Assembly (NCBI GenBank): GCA_019359035.1
Contig: JAHHIC010000057.1
Span: 62,001 to 126,000, forward strand
Source of the DNA: Scytonematopsis contorta HA4267-MV1
GTDB taxonomy: Bacteria; Cyanobacteriota; Cyanobacteriia; Cyanobacteriales; Nostocaceae
Direction: 5' to 3'
Length of the DNA: 64,000 bases
Shown: piece by piece, positions 31,979 to 42,518 of the stretch
How the letters are laid out: each line of letters starts with the position of its first letter
Position numbering within the stretch: the stretch's first letter is position 1
Position numbers and translations under genes: made by a program
The notes under the pieces: generated by a model
Databases searched by the model: none
What the model was told of the DNA's origin: nothing
Seen by the model: only the letters and a program-made list of their open reading frames with translations

Positions 31979-33802
31979 GTGAAACAACTACTATTAGGTT
32001 TATTGCTGTTTGGTTCTGTATTCATCTCCTCACAAGCTGTTGCTAGTGAACAATCGTTGACTGTGGTTTACCCCAAGACAAACCACCAAACATCTGCTGA
32101 TAAAATATTCTTCATCGGCACTGCACCACCATCTGGACAGGTTTTGATAAATGGTAGGCCGATTAACCGTAGCAAAGCTGGTCATTTTGCTCCGAGCTTC
32201 CCGTTGCAATTGGGTGAAAACATTTTTACTTTGCGATACCAAAATCAACAAATCCAAATCAAGGTGACAAGGGTTTCGACGCAACCTGAAACTCCCCAGG
32301 GATTAGCTTTCGGCAAAGATTCCTTAATCCCAAGTGTAGACATTGCCCGACTTCCAGGGGAACTTATATGTTTTAGCGCAATAGCTGCCCCTGGTGCTAC
32401 CGTATCTGTCAAACTGGGCAATCAAGCGACTGTGAATCTATTGCCCCAACCGCAACAAGTACAATTACCTAGCAATTTAGGAGCTTTGACAGGCCGAAAT
32501 CAACCTACCCTGACTAATTTTCCTAAATATTCCGGTTGTACAACGATTGGACAGATGGGTTCCCTAATGTATGGCAACAATATCATTAGCGGTGCCATTC
32601 TACCAGATATTACCAAAGATATAGACTTGGGTAAACCTGAATTTAAACTTACGCTTGGAGGAAAAACAATAACTCAACAAGCTCCAGGAAAAATCAATAT
32701 CCTCTCACCAAATACTTTACAAGTTGCCGAAGTCACGGCTGATTCTGGAGTTGCTCGTACAGGCCCCTCGACAGACCATTCTAGGATAACACCTTTACCC
32801 AAAGGAACCCAAGCCACAGTTACGGGAAGAGAGGGGGATTGGTTGCGTTTAGACTACGGTGGTTGGATTCAAGCGAAAGAAACCCGCTTTTTACTCAACG
32901 CTATTCCACCTCGCACGATTATTCGCAGTGTTGGTTATCGCAAACTAACCAATGCGACCCAAATGGTTTTTCCGCTACAAATACCAGTTCCTGTGACTGT
33001 AAAACAGGGCACTAATTCCTTTTCTCTCACTCTTCATAACACTACTGCCCAAACTGATATTATCCGCTTGGATGATAATCCTTATATTTCACGTCTAGAT
33101 TGGCAACAGGTGGCTCCTGGACAGGTGCAATATGTTTTTAATCTTAAAAAAGACCAACAATGGGGATATAAGCTGAAATATGAGGGAACTAGCCTTGTTT
33201 TGACTTTGCGCCACCCACCAGTTCTCTCTGCTCGTAAGCAAAAACCTTTATCTGGTACAAAGATTTTACTCGACCCAGGCCACGGAGGTAAGGAATCGGG
33301 TGCCCCTGGTCCTAATGGCAATTTAGAAAAAGATGTGAATTTAACTGTATCCAAACTTTTGCGGGAGGAATTAATCAAACGGGGAGCAACGGTGGTAATG
33401 ACAAGGGTAGATGATAGTGAACTTTCTTTGCCCGCACGACAACAAATAATCGATAAGGAAGAACCTACTATAGCTCTTTCTGTTCATTACAACTCTCTTC
33501 CCGATGATGGTCAGCCTGAAAAAACTCAGGGTGTTGGGACTTTTTGGTATCATTCCCAAGCTCATAGTTTAGCTGTATTTATGCATAACTATCTAGTTAC
33601 TAAGTTAGGACGACCAACTTATGGGGTATTTTGGAATAATTTAGCTTTAACACGTCCAGAAAGTGCTCCGTCTGTGTTGTTGGAACTCGGTTTTATGAGC
33701 AACCCACAAGAATTTGAATGGGTCGAAAATCCGCAAGAACAGAAAAAATTAGCTGTTGCGCTTGCTGATGGGATTGTTGAATGGTTTAAAAGTCAACGCT
33801 AG
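31979..33802 (+). CDS. N-acetylmuramoyl-L-alanine amidase (Amidase_3) with SH3-like domain
   Basis: ILLDPGHGGKESGAPGPNGNLEKDVNLTVSKLL; IALSVHYNSLP; SVLLELGFMSNPQEFEW. GTG at 31979 precedes the signal peptide; TTG at 31925 is possible. Confidence 0.9.
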   Translation: MKQLLLGLLLFGSVFISSQAVASEQSLTVVYPKTNHQTSADKIFFIGTAPPSGQVLINGRPINRSKAGHFAPSFPLQLGENIFTLRYQNQQIQIKVTRVSTQPETPQGLAFGKDSLIPSVDIARLPGELICFSAIAAPGATVSVKLGNQATVNLLPQPQQVQLPSNLGALTGRNQPTLTNFPKYSGCTTIGQMGSLMYGNNIISGAILPDITKDIDLGKPEFKLTLGGKTITQQAPGKINILSPNTLQVAEVTADSGVARTGPSTDHSRITPLPKGTQATVTGREGDWLRLDYGGWIQAKETRFLLNAIPPRTIIRSVGYRKLTNATQMVFPLQIPVPVTVKQGTNSFSLTLHNTTAQTDIIRLDDNPYISRLDWQQVAPGQVQYVFNLKKDQQWGYKLKYEGTSLVLTLRHPPVLSARKQKPLSGTKILLDPGHGGKESGAPGPNGNLEKDVNLTVSKLLREELIKRGATVVMTRVDDSELSLPARQQIIDKEEPTIALSVHYNSLPDDGQPEKTQGVGTFWYHSQAHSLAVFMHNYLVTKLGRPTYGVFWNNLALTRPESAPSVLLELGFMSNPQEFEWVENPQEQKKLAVALADGIVEWFKSQR

Positions 33803-33804
33803 GT

Positions 33805-33834
33805 TGTAGAGACGTTACATGTAACGTCTCTACA
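33805..33834. repeat. palindrome family 2 copy
   Basis: TGTAGAGACGTTACATGTAACGTCTCTACA, followed by a second half-copy. Confidence 0.92.
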
Positions 33835-33893
33835 TTTTGCATGTCACGTCTCTACATGCTTTCATTTATAATCAAGGTTAAAAATACTAGACC

Positions 33894-35240
33894 ATGAATC
33901 GTCGTCATCTATCAATAAATATCTTTAAGGAATTTTTGTTTAAAGAGAATTTCGCGCTTCATCGTCAATTAGTTGTTTTTTTACTTTTGACCTTTGGTTT
34001 GCTCACAGGTTTTTTTTGGATAAACCGTTCCAAATTTCAACCTACTAGTAAAATACATGATGATTGTGTCACCCCAAATCAGCTGGCGTTAAAAGATAAT
34101 AAAAATATAAAGCCTCAGTCTCTAAAAAAATTTCAAGTCGCTGAAGTTATTTCTGAGTCTGGAGCAACCCGTAATGCTCCTAGTGAGGAGTCTATCAGAC
34201 TAACACCTTTACCAAAAGGTACGCGAGCTATTATTACAGAAACAAAAAAAGATTGGTTGCGCTTGGACTACGGTGTTTGGATTAATAAAGAGGATGCACA
34301 AGTTTTAAGCACGACAGTAATACCACGCTCTTTCGTGTGCGATACTCTCTTTCGTGAAAAACCGGGAAAGACTGAGGTTGTTTTTCCTTTACAGGCTCCT
34401 GTACCCGTAACTATACAGCAAGGAGAGGGTTGGTTTGGCTTAACTTTACATAACAGCACTCTTCGTCAAGAAATGAAGCCCCCTGAAAATGACCGCGTAA
34501 TTTCTCGGATGAGCTGGCAACAATTTGCACCGGGACAGGTGAGGTACGGCTTTAACTTTAAAAATCGCCAACAATGGGGTTATAGCCTTAGATATGAAAA
34601 TAATAATTTAATTTTGTCTTTTCGTCAGTCCCCTTTTACCCAACAAGAAGGTTTTCTTAAATCGGTGCAGGGAATGGGAATGCCATTATCGGGAATGACA
34701 ATTGTAATTGACCCAGGACACGGGGGTCTTGACTCTGGGGCTATATCGCCAAATGGATATAAAGAAAAAGAATTAGCGTTGACTATTTCACAGTTATTGC
34801 GGCAGCAGTTGGAATTACGAGGTGCAACTGTATACTTTACCAGAGAAGACGATGTTGATGTTTCTTTGGCTGAGCGCATGGCAATAATTAATCGTTTAGA
34901 GCCAACACTCGCTTTGTCTATTCATTACAACCACGTACCTGATAATGTTGATGGTGGTTCTATCAAGGGTATTGCTACCTACTGGTATCATCCACAGTCT
35001 ACTGGACTGGCTAAGTATTTAAACAATTATATAGTTAAACAACTGAGTAGGGCGGATAATGGCGTGAAGTGGAAAAACCTAGCTTTAGCACGTCCTACAA
35101 TCGCACCGTCAGTATTACTTGAGTTAGGTTTTATGAGTAATCCTCAGGAATTAAACTGGATTATTAACCCTGGAGAGCAAAGTCGATTAGCCCAAACTAT
35201 AGCTGATGGCGTTGCGGCTTGGTTTGAGAGTGTGAAGTGA
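33894..35240 (+). CDS. N-acetylmuramoyl-L-alanine amidase, paralogue of the upstream gene
   Basis: Same SH3 plus Amidase_3 layout; IVIDPGHGGLDSGAISPNGYKEKELALTISQLL; SVLLELGFMSNPQELNW. Confidence 0.9.
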   Translation: MNRRHLSINIFKEFLFKENFALHRQLVVFLLLTFGLLTGFFWINRSKFQPTSKIHDDCVTPNQLALKDNKNIKPQSLKKFQVAEVISESGATRNAPSEESIRLTPLPKGTRAIITETKKDWLRLDYGVWINKEDAQVLSTTVIPRSFVCDTLFREKPGKTEVVFPLQAPVPVTIQQGEGWFGLTLHNSTLRQEMKPPENDRVISRMSWQQFAPGQVRYGFNFKNRQQWGYSLRYENNNLILSFRQSPFTQQEGFLKSVQGMGMPLSGMTIVIDPGHGGLDSGAISPNGYKEKELALTISQLLRQQLELRGATVYFTREDDVDVSLAERMAIINRLEPTLALSIHYNHVPDNVDGGSIKGIATYWYHPQSTGLAKYLNNYIVKQLSRADNGVKWKNLALARPTIAPSVLLELGFMSNPQELNWIINPGEQSRLAQTIADGVAAWFESVK

Positions 35241-35621
35241 GGTGAGGGGAGTGGGGTAGTGGGAAATGGGAGTTGGTAGATGAGAGGGATTGGGGAGATT
35301 AGGAAAATAAGGAAGTAAAATTCCCCACTCCCTACTCCCCGTAATCAAGATTTGAATTGTTAAGTTTTCATGAAGTTGGTATCCGATAGATATCTTTATA
35401 AATTTTTGGGGAAGAATAGGTATGTTACCTAATAAACGTTATTTTTGACACACCAGGAGATTAAATATAGCTGTTGTTTTTTACACAAGTAAGATTATTT
35501 GCTAAGATAGCTGGAAAATCCGCTTTATATCTATGTAAATAGATTCTTTGACGCCTGTAATTTCACTTAAGGATATTCACGTAGAGTATGCTTCTTTACG
35601 TATAAATACTGCCGAATTACA

Positions 35622-38039
35622 TTGTTCTCGTTGTATCAAATTGCGTTAATAAAAAATCTTTGCACACTAGAGGATAAGTCTGTGGAACGTAATCTAACAT
35701 CAGAGTTGAATCTACCAAACAATAACTTTCTGTCTGCTTCTTCTTTGGCTCTGAACCCCATGAATACGGGCCCCGAGTTGTTTGTTAGCAGTGCTTCTGC
35801 AAGCAACGCTTCGGTAAACGTTTTGTCTACCAATTTTTCCCTCGCGAATCAGACAAAAATTCAGATTGGAAACACTAATTCTAATCTTGTCACACCTTAC
35901 GGTTCACCTATCAATGTTGCTAAGGTGAGTGGTGCTATTAAGGATATTTCGGTAACACTGAATAATTTTAGTCATGAGTACTTTGAAGACGTAAACGTAC
36001 TCTTGGTTGCTCCTAATGGACAGGGAGTAGTGCTAATGTCCGATGTGGGTGAAGGTAAACAGGTTCGTGTTAAAAATCAAACGCTAACTTTTTCTGATGC
36101 TGCAACGGATTTTGTTCCGCGAACAGGTGTTGTTACTGGAGCTTATAAGCCTACCAATTACATTACCCAAAATGATATTAATCTTTTCCCCAACCCAGCA
36201 CCTCAACTCACTGCGTCTTCCTCTTACAAAACAAATCTATCAGTTTTCAATGGTATTGACCCCAGTGGTACTTGGAATTTGTATGTTGTTGATACCGAAC
36301 CTAATGATTCTGGTGCTATCGCTGGTGGATGGTCTCTGAATTTTTCTATTGACGGTCTTATTACCAATGAAGACCAAGCTATAACTTTCTCCCGTAGCAA
36401 TAATAATTCACTTGCTGTCAGCAATGTAGACCCAAGGAATCGATTACAGGTAAATTTGAATGCCACTAATGGTGTTCTTTCTTTAAAAAATAGAGATGGT
36501 GTTGCTTTTGTTGGTAATGGTACTAGTAGTCTCACTATGATTAGTAGCATTACTAATATCAACGCAGCTTTGGATGGCTTGCAGTTTACCCCGAATCGCA
36601 ACTTTTTTGGCACTGCGAATCTAGAGATGGTTACGAATGTTTTAGGAGCTACAGAAGAGACAAACCGAGAAGTTGATAGAGACAGTCTTAGTATTCGCAT
36701 CATGTCGGAAAATGATGCTCCTGAAAATCAACTACCAGGTAATCTGATTACTGAAAAAAATAATTCGCTCGTCTTTTCTACTGATAAGGGTAATGCTATC
36801 TCTATTACGGATGCGGATGCTCAACCTGGTAGGATGTTTGTCAATCTAATAGCGACTAATGGTACTGTTTCTCTTAGTGAAAATACTACTGGATTAAATG
36901 TCTTAGGTAATAATACTGGAAGCGTAATTATTACTGGTAGTCTAGCTGATGTTAATGCTGCTCTAAACGGCATGAGCTTTAATCCCACCGCTCAGTATAT
37001 CGGAGATGCCAGTATCCAAATTTCTACTTATGACAACGGAAATACTGGTCTTGGTGGGGAAAAGAGCGATGTAGATACTCTCCCCATTTATGTCAGCCCC
37101 ATTATGGGAGACACGGATTTTAATGGCGATAATACCCCTGACATTCTGATGCGTAACAAACGTACAGGAGAAAATAAAATTTGGCAGGTGGATAAGAACA
37201 ATGTTCCTCAACAACAGTCTCTTTCTCTTCCTACATCTCAAGATAATGCCTGGAAAATTGAAGGTACTGCTGATTTTAATGGTGATGGCAAACTAGATTT
37301 TCTCTGGCGTAATTACAAAACGGGTGAAAATGTTATCTGGTTAATGAAAGGTAATAGCCAAGACAACTCAATCACTATCACAGCAGTACCGGATGCTGAT
37401 TGGAAAATTCAGGGTCTGGCTGATTTTGACAACGACCGCAAAATGGATATCCTCTGGCGCAATTACAAAACTGGTGAAAATGCTATCTGGTTGATGGATG
37501 GAACAGCACTTAAAAATGGTGGGGGAGTTTTTATTACCTTAGTATCAGACACCAATTGGCAAATGCAAGGTGTCGCTGACTTTGATGGAGATAGGAAAAC
37601 AGATATACTCTGGCGTAATTATGCCAGTGGTGAAAATGCTATTTGGTTAATGAATGGAACCACAATTAAAAGTGGTGGGGGAATTTTTATTACCCCCGTA
37701 ACAGATACCAGATGGGAAATTCAGGGAATCACAGACTTTGACAGAGATGGCAAAATGGACATACTCTGGCGTAACTATGGTAATGGTGAAAATGCTATCT
37801 GGTTGATGGAACGCACTCAAATTAAAAATGAAGGAGGAATCTTTATTGCTACAGTGGTAGACTTAAACTGGCGTATGCAAGGTATAGCTGACTTCGACGG
37901 AGATGGTTACAAAGATATCCTGTGGCGCAACTACGGGAATGGACAAAATGCTATCTGGGCAAGGGAAGGGGCTGAAAAGAAAGAAGATATTTTTATTACC
38001 CGCGAGCAAGATACTGATTGGGAATTCCTGTTTCCTTAG
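35622..38039 (+). CDS. proprotein convertase P-domain, cadherin-like and FG-GAP/VCBS repeat protein
   Basis: P-domain SVTLNNFSHEYFEDVNVLLVAPNGQGVVLMSDVGEG...; C-terminal ~48 aa repeats (DFDGDRKTDILWRNYASGENAIWLMNGT). Confidence 0.8.
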   Translation: MFSLYQIALIKNLCTLEDKSVERNLTSELNLPNNNFLSASSLALNPMNTGPELFVSSASASNASVNVLSTNFSLANQTKIQIGNTNSNLVTPYGSPINVAKVSGAIKDISVTLNNFSHEYFEDVNVLLVAPNGQGVVLMSDVGEGKQVRVKNQTLTFSDAATDFVPRTGVVTGAYKPTNYITQNDINLFPNPAPQLTASSSYKTNLSVFNGIDPSGTWNLYVVDTEPNDSGAIAGGWSLNFSIDGLITNEDQAITFSRSNNNSLAVSNVDPRNRLQVNLNATNGVLSLKNRDGVAFVGNGTSSLTMISSITNINAALDGLQFTPNRNFFGTANLEMVTNVLGATEETNREVDRDSLSIRIMSENDAPENQLPGNLITEKNNSLVFSTDKGNAISITDADAQPGRMFVNLIATNGTVSLSENTTGLNVLGNNTGSVIITGSLADVNAALNGMSFNPTAQYIGDASIQISTYDNGNTGLGGEKSDVDTLPIYVSPIMGDTDFNGDNTPDILMRNKRTGENKIWQVDKNNVPQQQSLSLPTSQDNAWKIEGTADFNGDGKLDFLWRNYKTGENVIWLMKGNSQDNSITITAVPDADWKIQGLADFDNDRKMDILWRNYKTGENAIWLMDGTALKNGGGVFITLVSDTNWQMQGVADFDGDRKTDILWRNYASGENAIWLMNGTTIKSGGGIFITPVTDTRWEIQGITDFDRDGKMDILWRNYGNGENAIWLMERTQIKNEGGIFIATVVDLNWRMQGIADFDGDGYKDILWRNYGNGQNAIWAREGAEKKEDIFITREQDTDWEFLFP

Positions 38040-38064
38040 TTATCAATAAGCACTAGTAAATGAT

Positions 38065-38092
38065 GTGGAGACCTTACATGTAAGGTCTCCAC
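38065..38092. repeat. palindrome family 2 copy (perfect 28 nt)
   Basis: GTGGAGACCTTACATGTAAGGTCTCCAC. Confidence 0.9.
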
Positions 38093-38536
38093 GTTGTGCT
38101 TTTTTTTCTTAAAATGTAAAACGGTTTTCTAATTCAAGGCATATTTTTGACATTAATACTCATTTTTATTTAATGCTTTTTATTTTATGAAGAATATATA
38201 TACTATGAATATTTCACAATTTTTTTGTAAAACTTTGACATTTTATTATAAAATTTATCATTGATAGTACTGAAAGGTAAAATTATATTGATAAATAATT
38301 CCGTAAATCCACTGTTTGTTTTTTTGCGTCTTAATTATATTAAGATAATTTCAGTGTGGATAAATATAAACGAGTACAAATAATGGTTGAATTTAACTTT
38401 AAGGGTTGTTAATAGCATTCACAACCTTAAAGTGTTCGCTGTAATCATTTTTGGTATGTCCCTTATCTAGTTTTCAAATTAACTAGATATTTAAAAACAC
38501 ATACCAAGTATATAAAGGGTACTTTAGAGAACCGTC

Positions 38537-39337
38537 ATGATACAGGTAAATCTACTTAATGTGGACATTGATAACATCACGATGTTGGAGTTATTAGAAA
38601 AACTGCGTACAGGTGGTGTTGTGTTCACGCCGAATGTAGACCACTTAATGAAATTGCAGAAGAATCTGGAATTTTATCGCGTCTATCAAGAGGCAGATTA
38701 CAGGGTATGCGACAGTAAGATTTTGATATATGTATCTAAGTTTTTAGGTACACCCATACAGGAGAAAATTTCTGGCTCTGATTTATTCCCGGCATTTTAT
38801 ACTTATTACCAAAATGACGAGAATATCAAAATATTTTTATTAGGAGATGAAGAGCAAGTAGCGCAACAAGCACAACAAATTATCAACTCCAAAGTTGGTC
38901 GTAATATAATTGTTGCTACTCACTCACCTTCTTTTGGATTTGAGAAAAATGAAGAAGAATGTCTACAAATTGTGAGAACAATTAATGCTTCTAACGCAAC
39001 TGTTTTAGCAATTGGTGTAGGAGCGCCAAAGCAAGAAATGTGGATTGCAAAATATCGCAAACAATTGAAGCACGTTAAAATATTTTTGGCTATTGGGGCA
39101 ACTATAAAATTTGAAGCCGGAGATGTCAAGCGTGCGCCAAAGTGGATGAGCGAAGTCGGTTTAGAGTGGTTTTATCGAATGTCATCTGAACCTCAGCGAC
39201 TTTGGAAAAGATATTTGCTTGATGCAGTGCCATTTTTTTATTTAATTGTTAAACAGAAGATGAATCTTTACGAAAATCCTTGGTTACCACCGAAGAAATA
39301 TATCGAACTATCTTCAGATTTGAAAGGAGGATTGTGA
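38537..39337 (+). CDS. WecG/TagA/CpsF-family glycosyltransferase
   Basis: TPNVDHLMKLQKNLEFYRVYQEADYRVCDSKI; VLAIGVGAPKQEMWIAKYR; GATIKFEAGDVKRAPKWMSEVGLEWFYRM. Confidence 0.92.
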   Translation: MIQVNLLNVDIDNITMLELLEKLRTGGVVFTPNVDHLMKLQKNLEFYRVYQEADYRVCDSKILIYVSKFLGTPIQEKISGSDLFPAFYTYYQNDENIKIFLLGDEEQVAQQAQQIINSKVGRNIIVATHSPSFGFEKNEEECLQIVRTINASNATVLAIGVGAPKQEMWIAKYRKQLKHVKIFLAIGATIKFEAGDVKRAPKWMSEVGLEWFYRMSSEPQRLWKRYLLDAVPFFYLIVKQKMNLYENPWLPPKKYIELSSDLKGGL

Positions 39338-39429
39338 CTATTTGTTTAATAGTTATATATTACACCAGGTGATTATTACGTAAGGTGATTATTACGCTTG
39401 GCGATTAGAAATCGCGGCAACGACTCGGA

Positions 39430-39449
39430 AAACCCACCTCCGTGGGTTT
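39430..39449 (+). terminator. stem-loop AAACCCAC-ctcc-GTGGGTTT downstream of the wecG-like gene
   Basis: Perfect 8-bp stem, 4-nt loop, weak T/A tail. Confidence 0.6.
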
Positions 39450-39473
39450 AATAGTTTAATTACTAGTTAATAA

Positions 39474-40040
39474 TTACAAATCACTGTGGTCTTTAGCATG
39501 TAAAATAGGCATGGTAAATAATCCCCAAGCCAAACCTGTTATTAGCCCAAAGGGTGTAACTAAGTAATTATTAAAATTCCATAAGCCAAAAATCTGTGCT
39601 GATAACTCAAGCGGATAAGCCATCATTAATACTCCTGCAAAAGTTGCACCACTTAAACCATACTGTGCTAGCCAGTAAAAACCCTTACCATTAGTGAGTG
39701 CGTATAATAGACGAGTAATAAACAAACCCGTCACTGTCCCATAACAGCGCATACAGACAGCCATAATAAATGGAGGTGCTAATTCTAACCCCATATTGGG
39801 CTGCGGGCACACATGGTGACCCATAAAATAAATAATATCAGCAATAATGGGCAATAATGGTAACCCAGAAGCAGCCAGGAATGGAGCGATAACTGGACCT
39901 ACTACCATCCCGGACAGTAAAAAATCCCCAATAAAGCTGACCCAGTTAATGGTTGACGGTTGACTGTTGACGGTTGACGGTTGACTGTTGACTGTTGACG
40001 GTTGACTGTTCACGGTTGACGGTTGGTTGTATATATTCAC
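39474..40040 (-). CDS. DUF2085 membrane protein
   Basis: FMGHHVCPQPNMGLELAPPFIMAVCMRCYGTVTGLF. Confidence 0.85.
   Translation of the reverse strand: MNIYNQPSTVNSQPSTVNSQPSTVNSQPSTINWVSFIGDFLLSGMVVGPVIAPFLAASGLPLLPIIADIIYFMGHHVCPQPNMGLELAPPFIMAVCMRCYGTVTGLFITRLLYALTNGKGFYWLAQYGLSGATFAGVLMMAYPLELSAQIFGLWNFNNYLVTPFGLITGLAWGLFTMPILHAKDHSDL
39952..40024. repeat. heptamer array (GGTTGAC/TGTTGAC)n overlapping the 5' end of the DUF2085 ORF
   Basis: GGTTGACGGTTGACTGTTGACGGTTGAC...; read as (NSQPSTV)n in the ORF. Confidence 0.92.
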
Positions 40041-40109
40041 CCAATATCATAAAACTTAATAAAGCTATAATGTAAATTCTTCAGTCAGCAGTCAACAGTC
40101 AACAGTCAA

Positions 40110-41624
40110 CTAATTCCAAATCACTTCCTCTTTTCCTGATGGGTCAACTACTTGTTTTAACCCAGATATACGCCAATTGCTTTTCCCACTTCCAGATTCA
40201 CCAACCCAGCTAGCATAAATCACTCCTTCATACTGTCCTAAGTTAAGTTTTCTATCGAAAAAATTATCTTTATCACCGTTATAGTCATACCAATTTTTTT
40301 CATGATTGGGTAAATTTAAATTTGTTAAATTCATAAATCCTCTAGAAAGAGCATCTGTAAAAATTTCTGCTACTCCACCATGAGCTTCTACTGGATTTAA
40401 AAAATTCTTTTGATTACGATTAAAGTCTATTACGAAAGAATTATCAGCGCTAGAAGCTCTGTTATTATCTCCTGCTAAACCGTTAATTCCATCTTTAACA
40501 ACAAACGCTAATGACTTGAGAGATACATCGCGAAAATTGTGAGGATGTTGAGTTCCTGGTGTATCAATATCTGTGTCATAATTATTTGCTGGATATGCTG
40601 GGTCTAAGGCAACTATTCTTTTTACCCGATTAAATAAGTATGCTGTTTCTGAACTTACATAACCTCCTAAGCTATGTCCAATAAAACTCAGATTTTCAGG
40701 ATTAATTCCTAATTTTGATAAACGGTCTTTTGTCCAACGAGCTACTGGTGCAATCCATTGTGCTGTTTTAAATGGAACTACTCCCCAATCTAAATTAGCT
40801 GACGATATACTTCCCCAATCTAACGCTAAAACTTGAATTCCTTCTTCACTCGCTTTTTTTGCTAAGTTGTAAATACTAGGTGTTTCATCGTTATTATTCC
40901 AACCGTGAATAACAACTACTGTTTCTCGATTCGATTCAATTCCTTCGTATGTACCACCTGGTGAAGCTGTTCTACCATCTTTGTTGTAACGCCAAATATT
41001 AACATTTTTACTTCCAGGACGAACTATGCTTGATATATTTATCCCTGTGAGAGTAAAATTATAATTCGTGCTAGTGGCAGGTAGTTGAGGATAAACTTTG
41101 ATATAATAATTGCCTGCTTCTAATATTCTAATAATTGATTCTGATGATGTAATACTAGGAGTAGAGCGAGCGATAAATTTTCCATCATTATCTAAAATAT
41201 CAAAATCAACGTCGGTACTAAAGCCGTTTAATAATAAGTTGATATTGCTGCGATTGTTTACACTAAAACGAAAAAAGTCTAATGAGTTTCCGTTGAAGCC
41301 AATAGTATCGGAAATACTTACCGTCCTATCACTTACATTTCCCCAATCGACAGCAGTTTCCAGGTTACTATGTGGTATATTCGGCTCTTGATAAAAATTA
41401 TAATTAACGCTACTTAAAGATAAACTTTTTTCTGGATTTGCATTCTCGATAGCAGAAGAACTACTACTATTTGGTAAGTAGTTATTAATATGGAAAACAT
41501 TTGAGTCGGATGAAGAAATCCGAAGGCTAGAATTAGAGCCAACTATTGAATTTGTGCTGATATTAACACTTTTATCAAAAGCAATTCTGTCAGACAAGCC
41601 AGAAGATTTCCCCATGCGAATCAA
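40110..41624 (-). CDS. secreted lipase/esterase with PPC-like domain
   Basis: VVVIHGWNNNDETPSIYNLAKKA; SFIGHSLGGYVSSE; PPC-like SLDFFRFSVNNRSNINLLLNGFSTDVDFDILD. Confidence 0.8.
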   Translation of the reverse strand: MIRMGKSSGLSDRIAFDKSVNISTNSIVGSNSSLRISSSDSNVFHINNYLPNSSSSSAIENANPEKSLSLSSVNYNFYQEPNIPHSNLETAVDWGNVSDRTVSISDTIGFNGNSLDFFRFSVNNRSNINLLLNGFSTDVDFDILDNDGKFIARSTPSITSSESIIRILEAGNYYIKVYPQLPATSTNYNFTLTGINISSIVRPGSKNVNIWRYNKDGRTASPGGTYEGIESNRETVVVIHGWNNNDETPSIYNLAKKASEEGIQVLALDWGSISSANLDWGVVPFKTAQWIAPVARWTKDRLSKLGINPENLSFIGHSLGGYVSSETAYLFNRVKRIVALDPAYPANNYDTDIDTPGTQHPHNFRDVSLKSLAFVVKDGINGLAGDNNRASSADNSFVIDFNRNQKNFLNPVEAHGGVAEIFTDALSRGFMNLTNLNLPNHEKNWYDYNGDKDNFFDRKLNLGQYEGVIYASWVGESGSGKSNWRISGLKQVVDPSGKEEVIWN

Positions 41625-41750
41625 ATGCCAAAATAATTCTTAATTCTTATATTACCTATTTCTGCACTTAAGCTAGTAGCCCACAACACCAACTTTTATC
41701 AGTTGGTTCGTAGTTAGGGGTAACACCCTGTTTTTAGTTGGACTTCAGCC

Positions 41751-42518
41751 CTAAAATCTATAACTCAGAACCTGAATTACACTCGTGTCTGATAAACTGC
41801 GAGCGTTAATCGTAATAGTGTCACTATTACTTTTCTTTACATTTGCCCCCTGCATAGCTTGTAAAAAATCATCTAGAGGACTTATATCACAGGCTGAATC
41901 AGCTGCTTGGGTTCGGTAATGTGTGGGAATTACTATTTTCGGATTTAACGCTTTAATTGCCTCACTTGCCTCTTGGGGGTTATAGGCTTTTGGACCTCCA
42001 CCCACGGGGACAAACGCCACATCTGGACGTCCCATGAGGATTTTTTGTTCGATAGAGATAGGTGCTGCAACACCGCCCAAATGCAAGATATTCACCCCTG
42101 CTTGTCGCCATTTCCAAGCAACATTAGTACCAAATCGCCTACCACCTTCACGGTCTTTGGCAATTGCAATACCTTCAAATTGTATACCGTTAGACTTGTA
42201 AACCCCAGCCTCAAACATTAAGCGAGGATTTCCAGGAAGTCCTTCTACCGCACCTTCATCAAGCAGTTGACTGCTTATCATGACTAAATCTGCTGCTACT
42301 CTTGGTGGGCGATACTTTGCAGTGCAACCAACAGTCCGAAAAGGGTTTACTAGAATGCGGACACCGCCACTAGTAAACAGAAAGCAAGTATGACCCAACC
42401 ACTGAACAGATAATGAACCGCTAGCTTGGGCTGAAACTTGGTTTTCCGCGCTTAAGGTAGTAAATAAGGCAGTTCCCAAACCAGCTCCTAGGTAGCCCAT
42501 CAATTGTCGTCGTTTCAT
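41751..42518 (-). CDS. MBL-fold metal-dependent hydrolase (UlaG-like) with Tat-like signal
   Basis: KRRQLMGYLGAGLGTALF; VQWLGHTCFLFTSGGVRILVNPF; KIVIPTHYRT. Confidence 0.8.
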   Translation of the reverse strand: MKRRQLMGYLGAGLGTALFTTLSAENQVSAQASGSLSVQWLGHTCFLFTSGGVRILVNPFRTVGCTAKYRPPRVAADLVMISSQLLDEGAVEGLPGNPRLMFEAGVYKSNGIQFEGIAIAKDREGGRRFGTNVAWKWRQAGVNILHLGGVAAPISIEQKILMGRPDVAFVPVGGGPKAYNPQEASEAIKALNPKIVIPTHYRTQAADSACDISPLDDFLQAMQGANVKKSNSDTITINARSLSDTSVIQVLSYRF

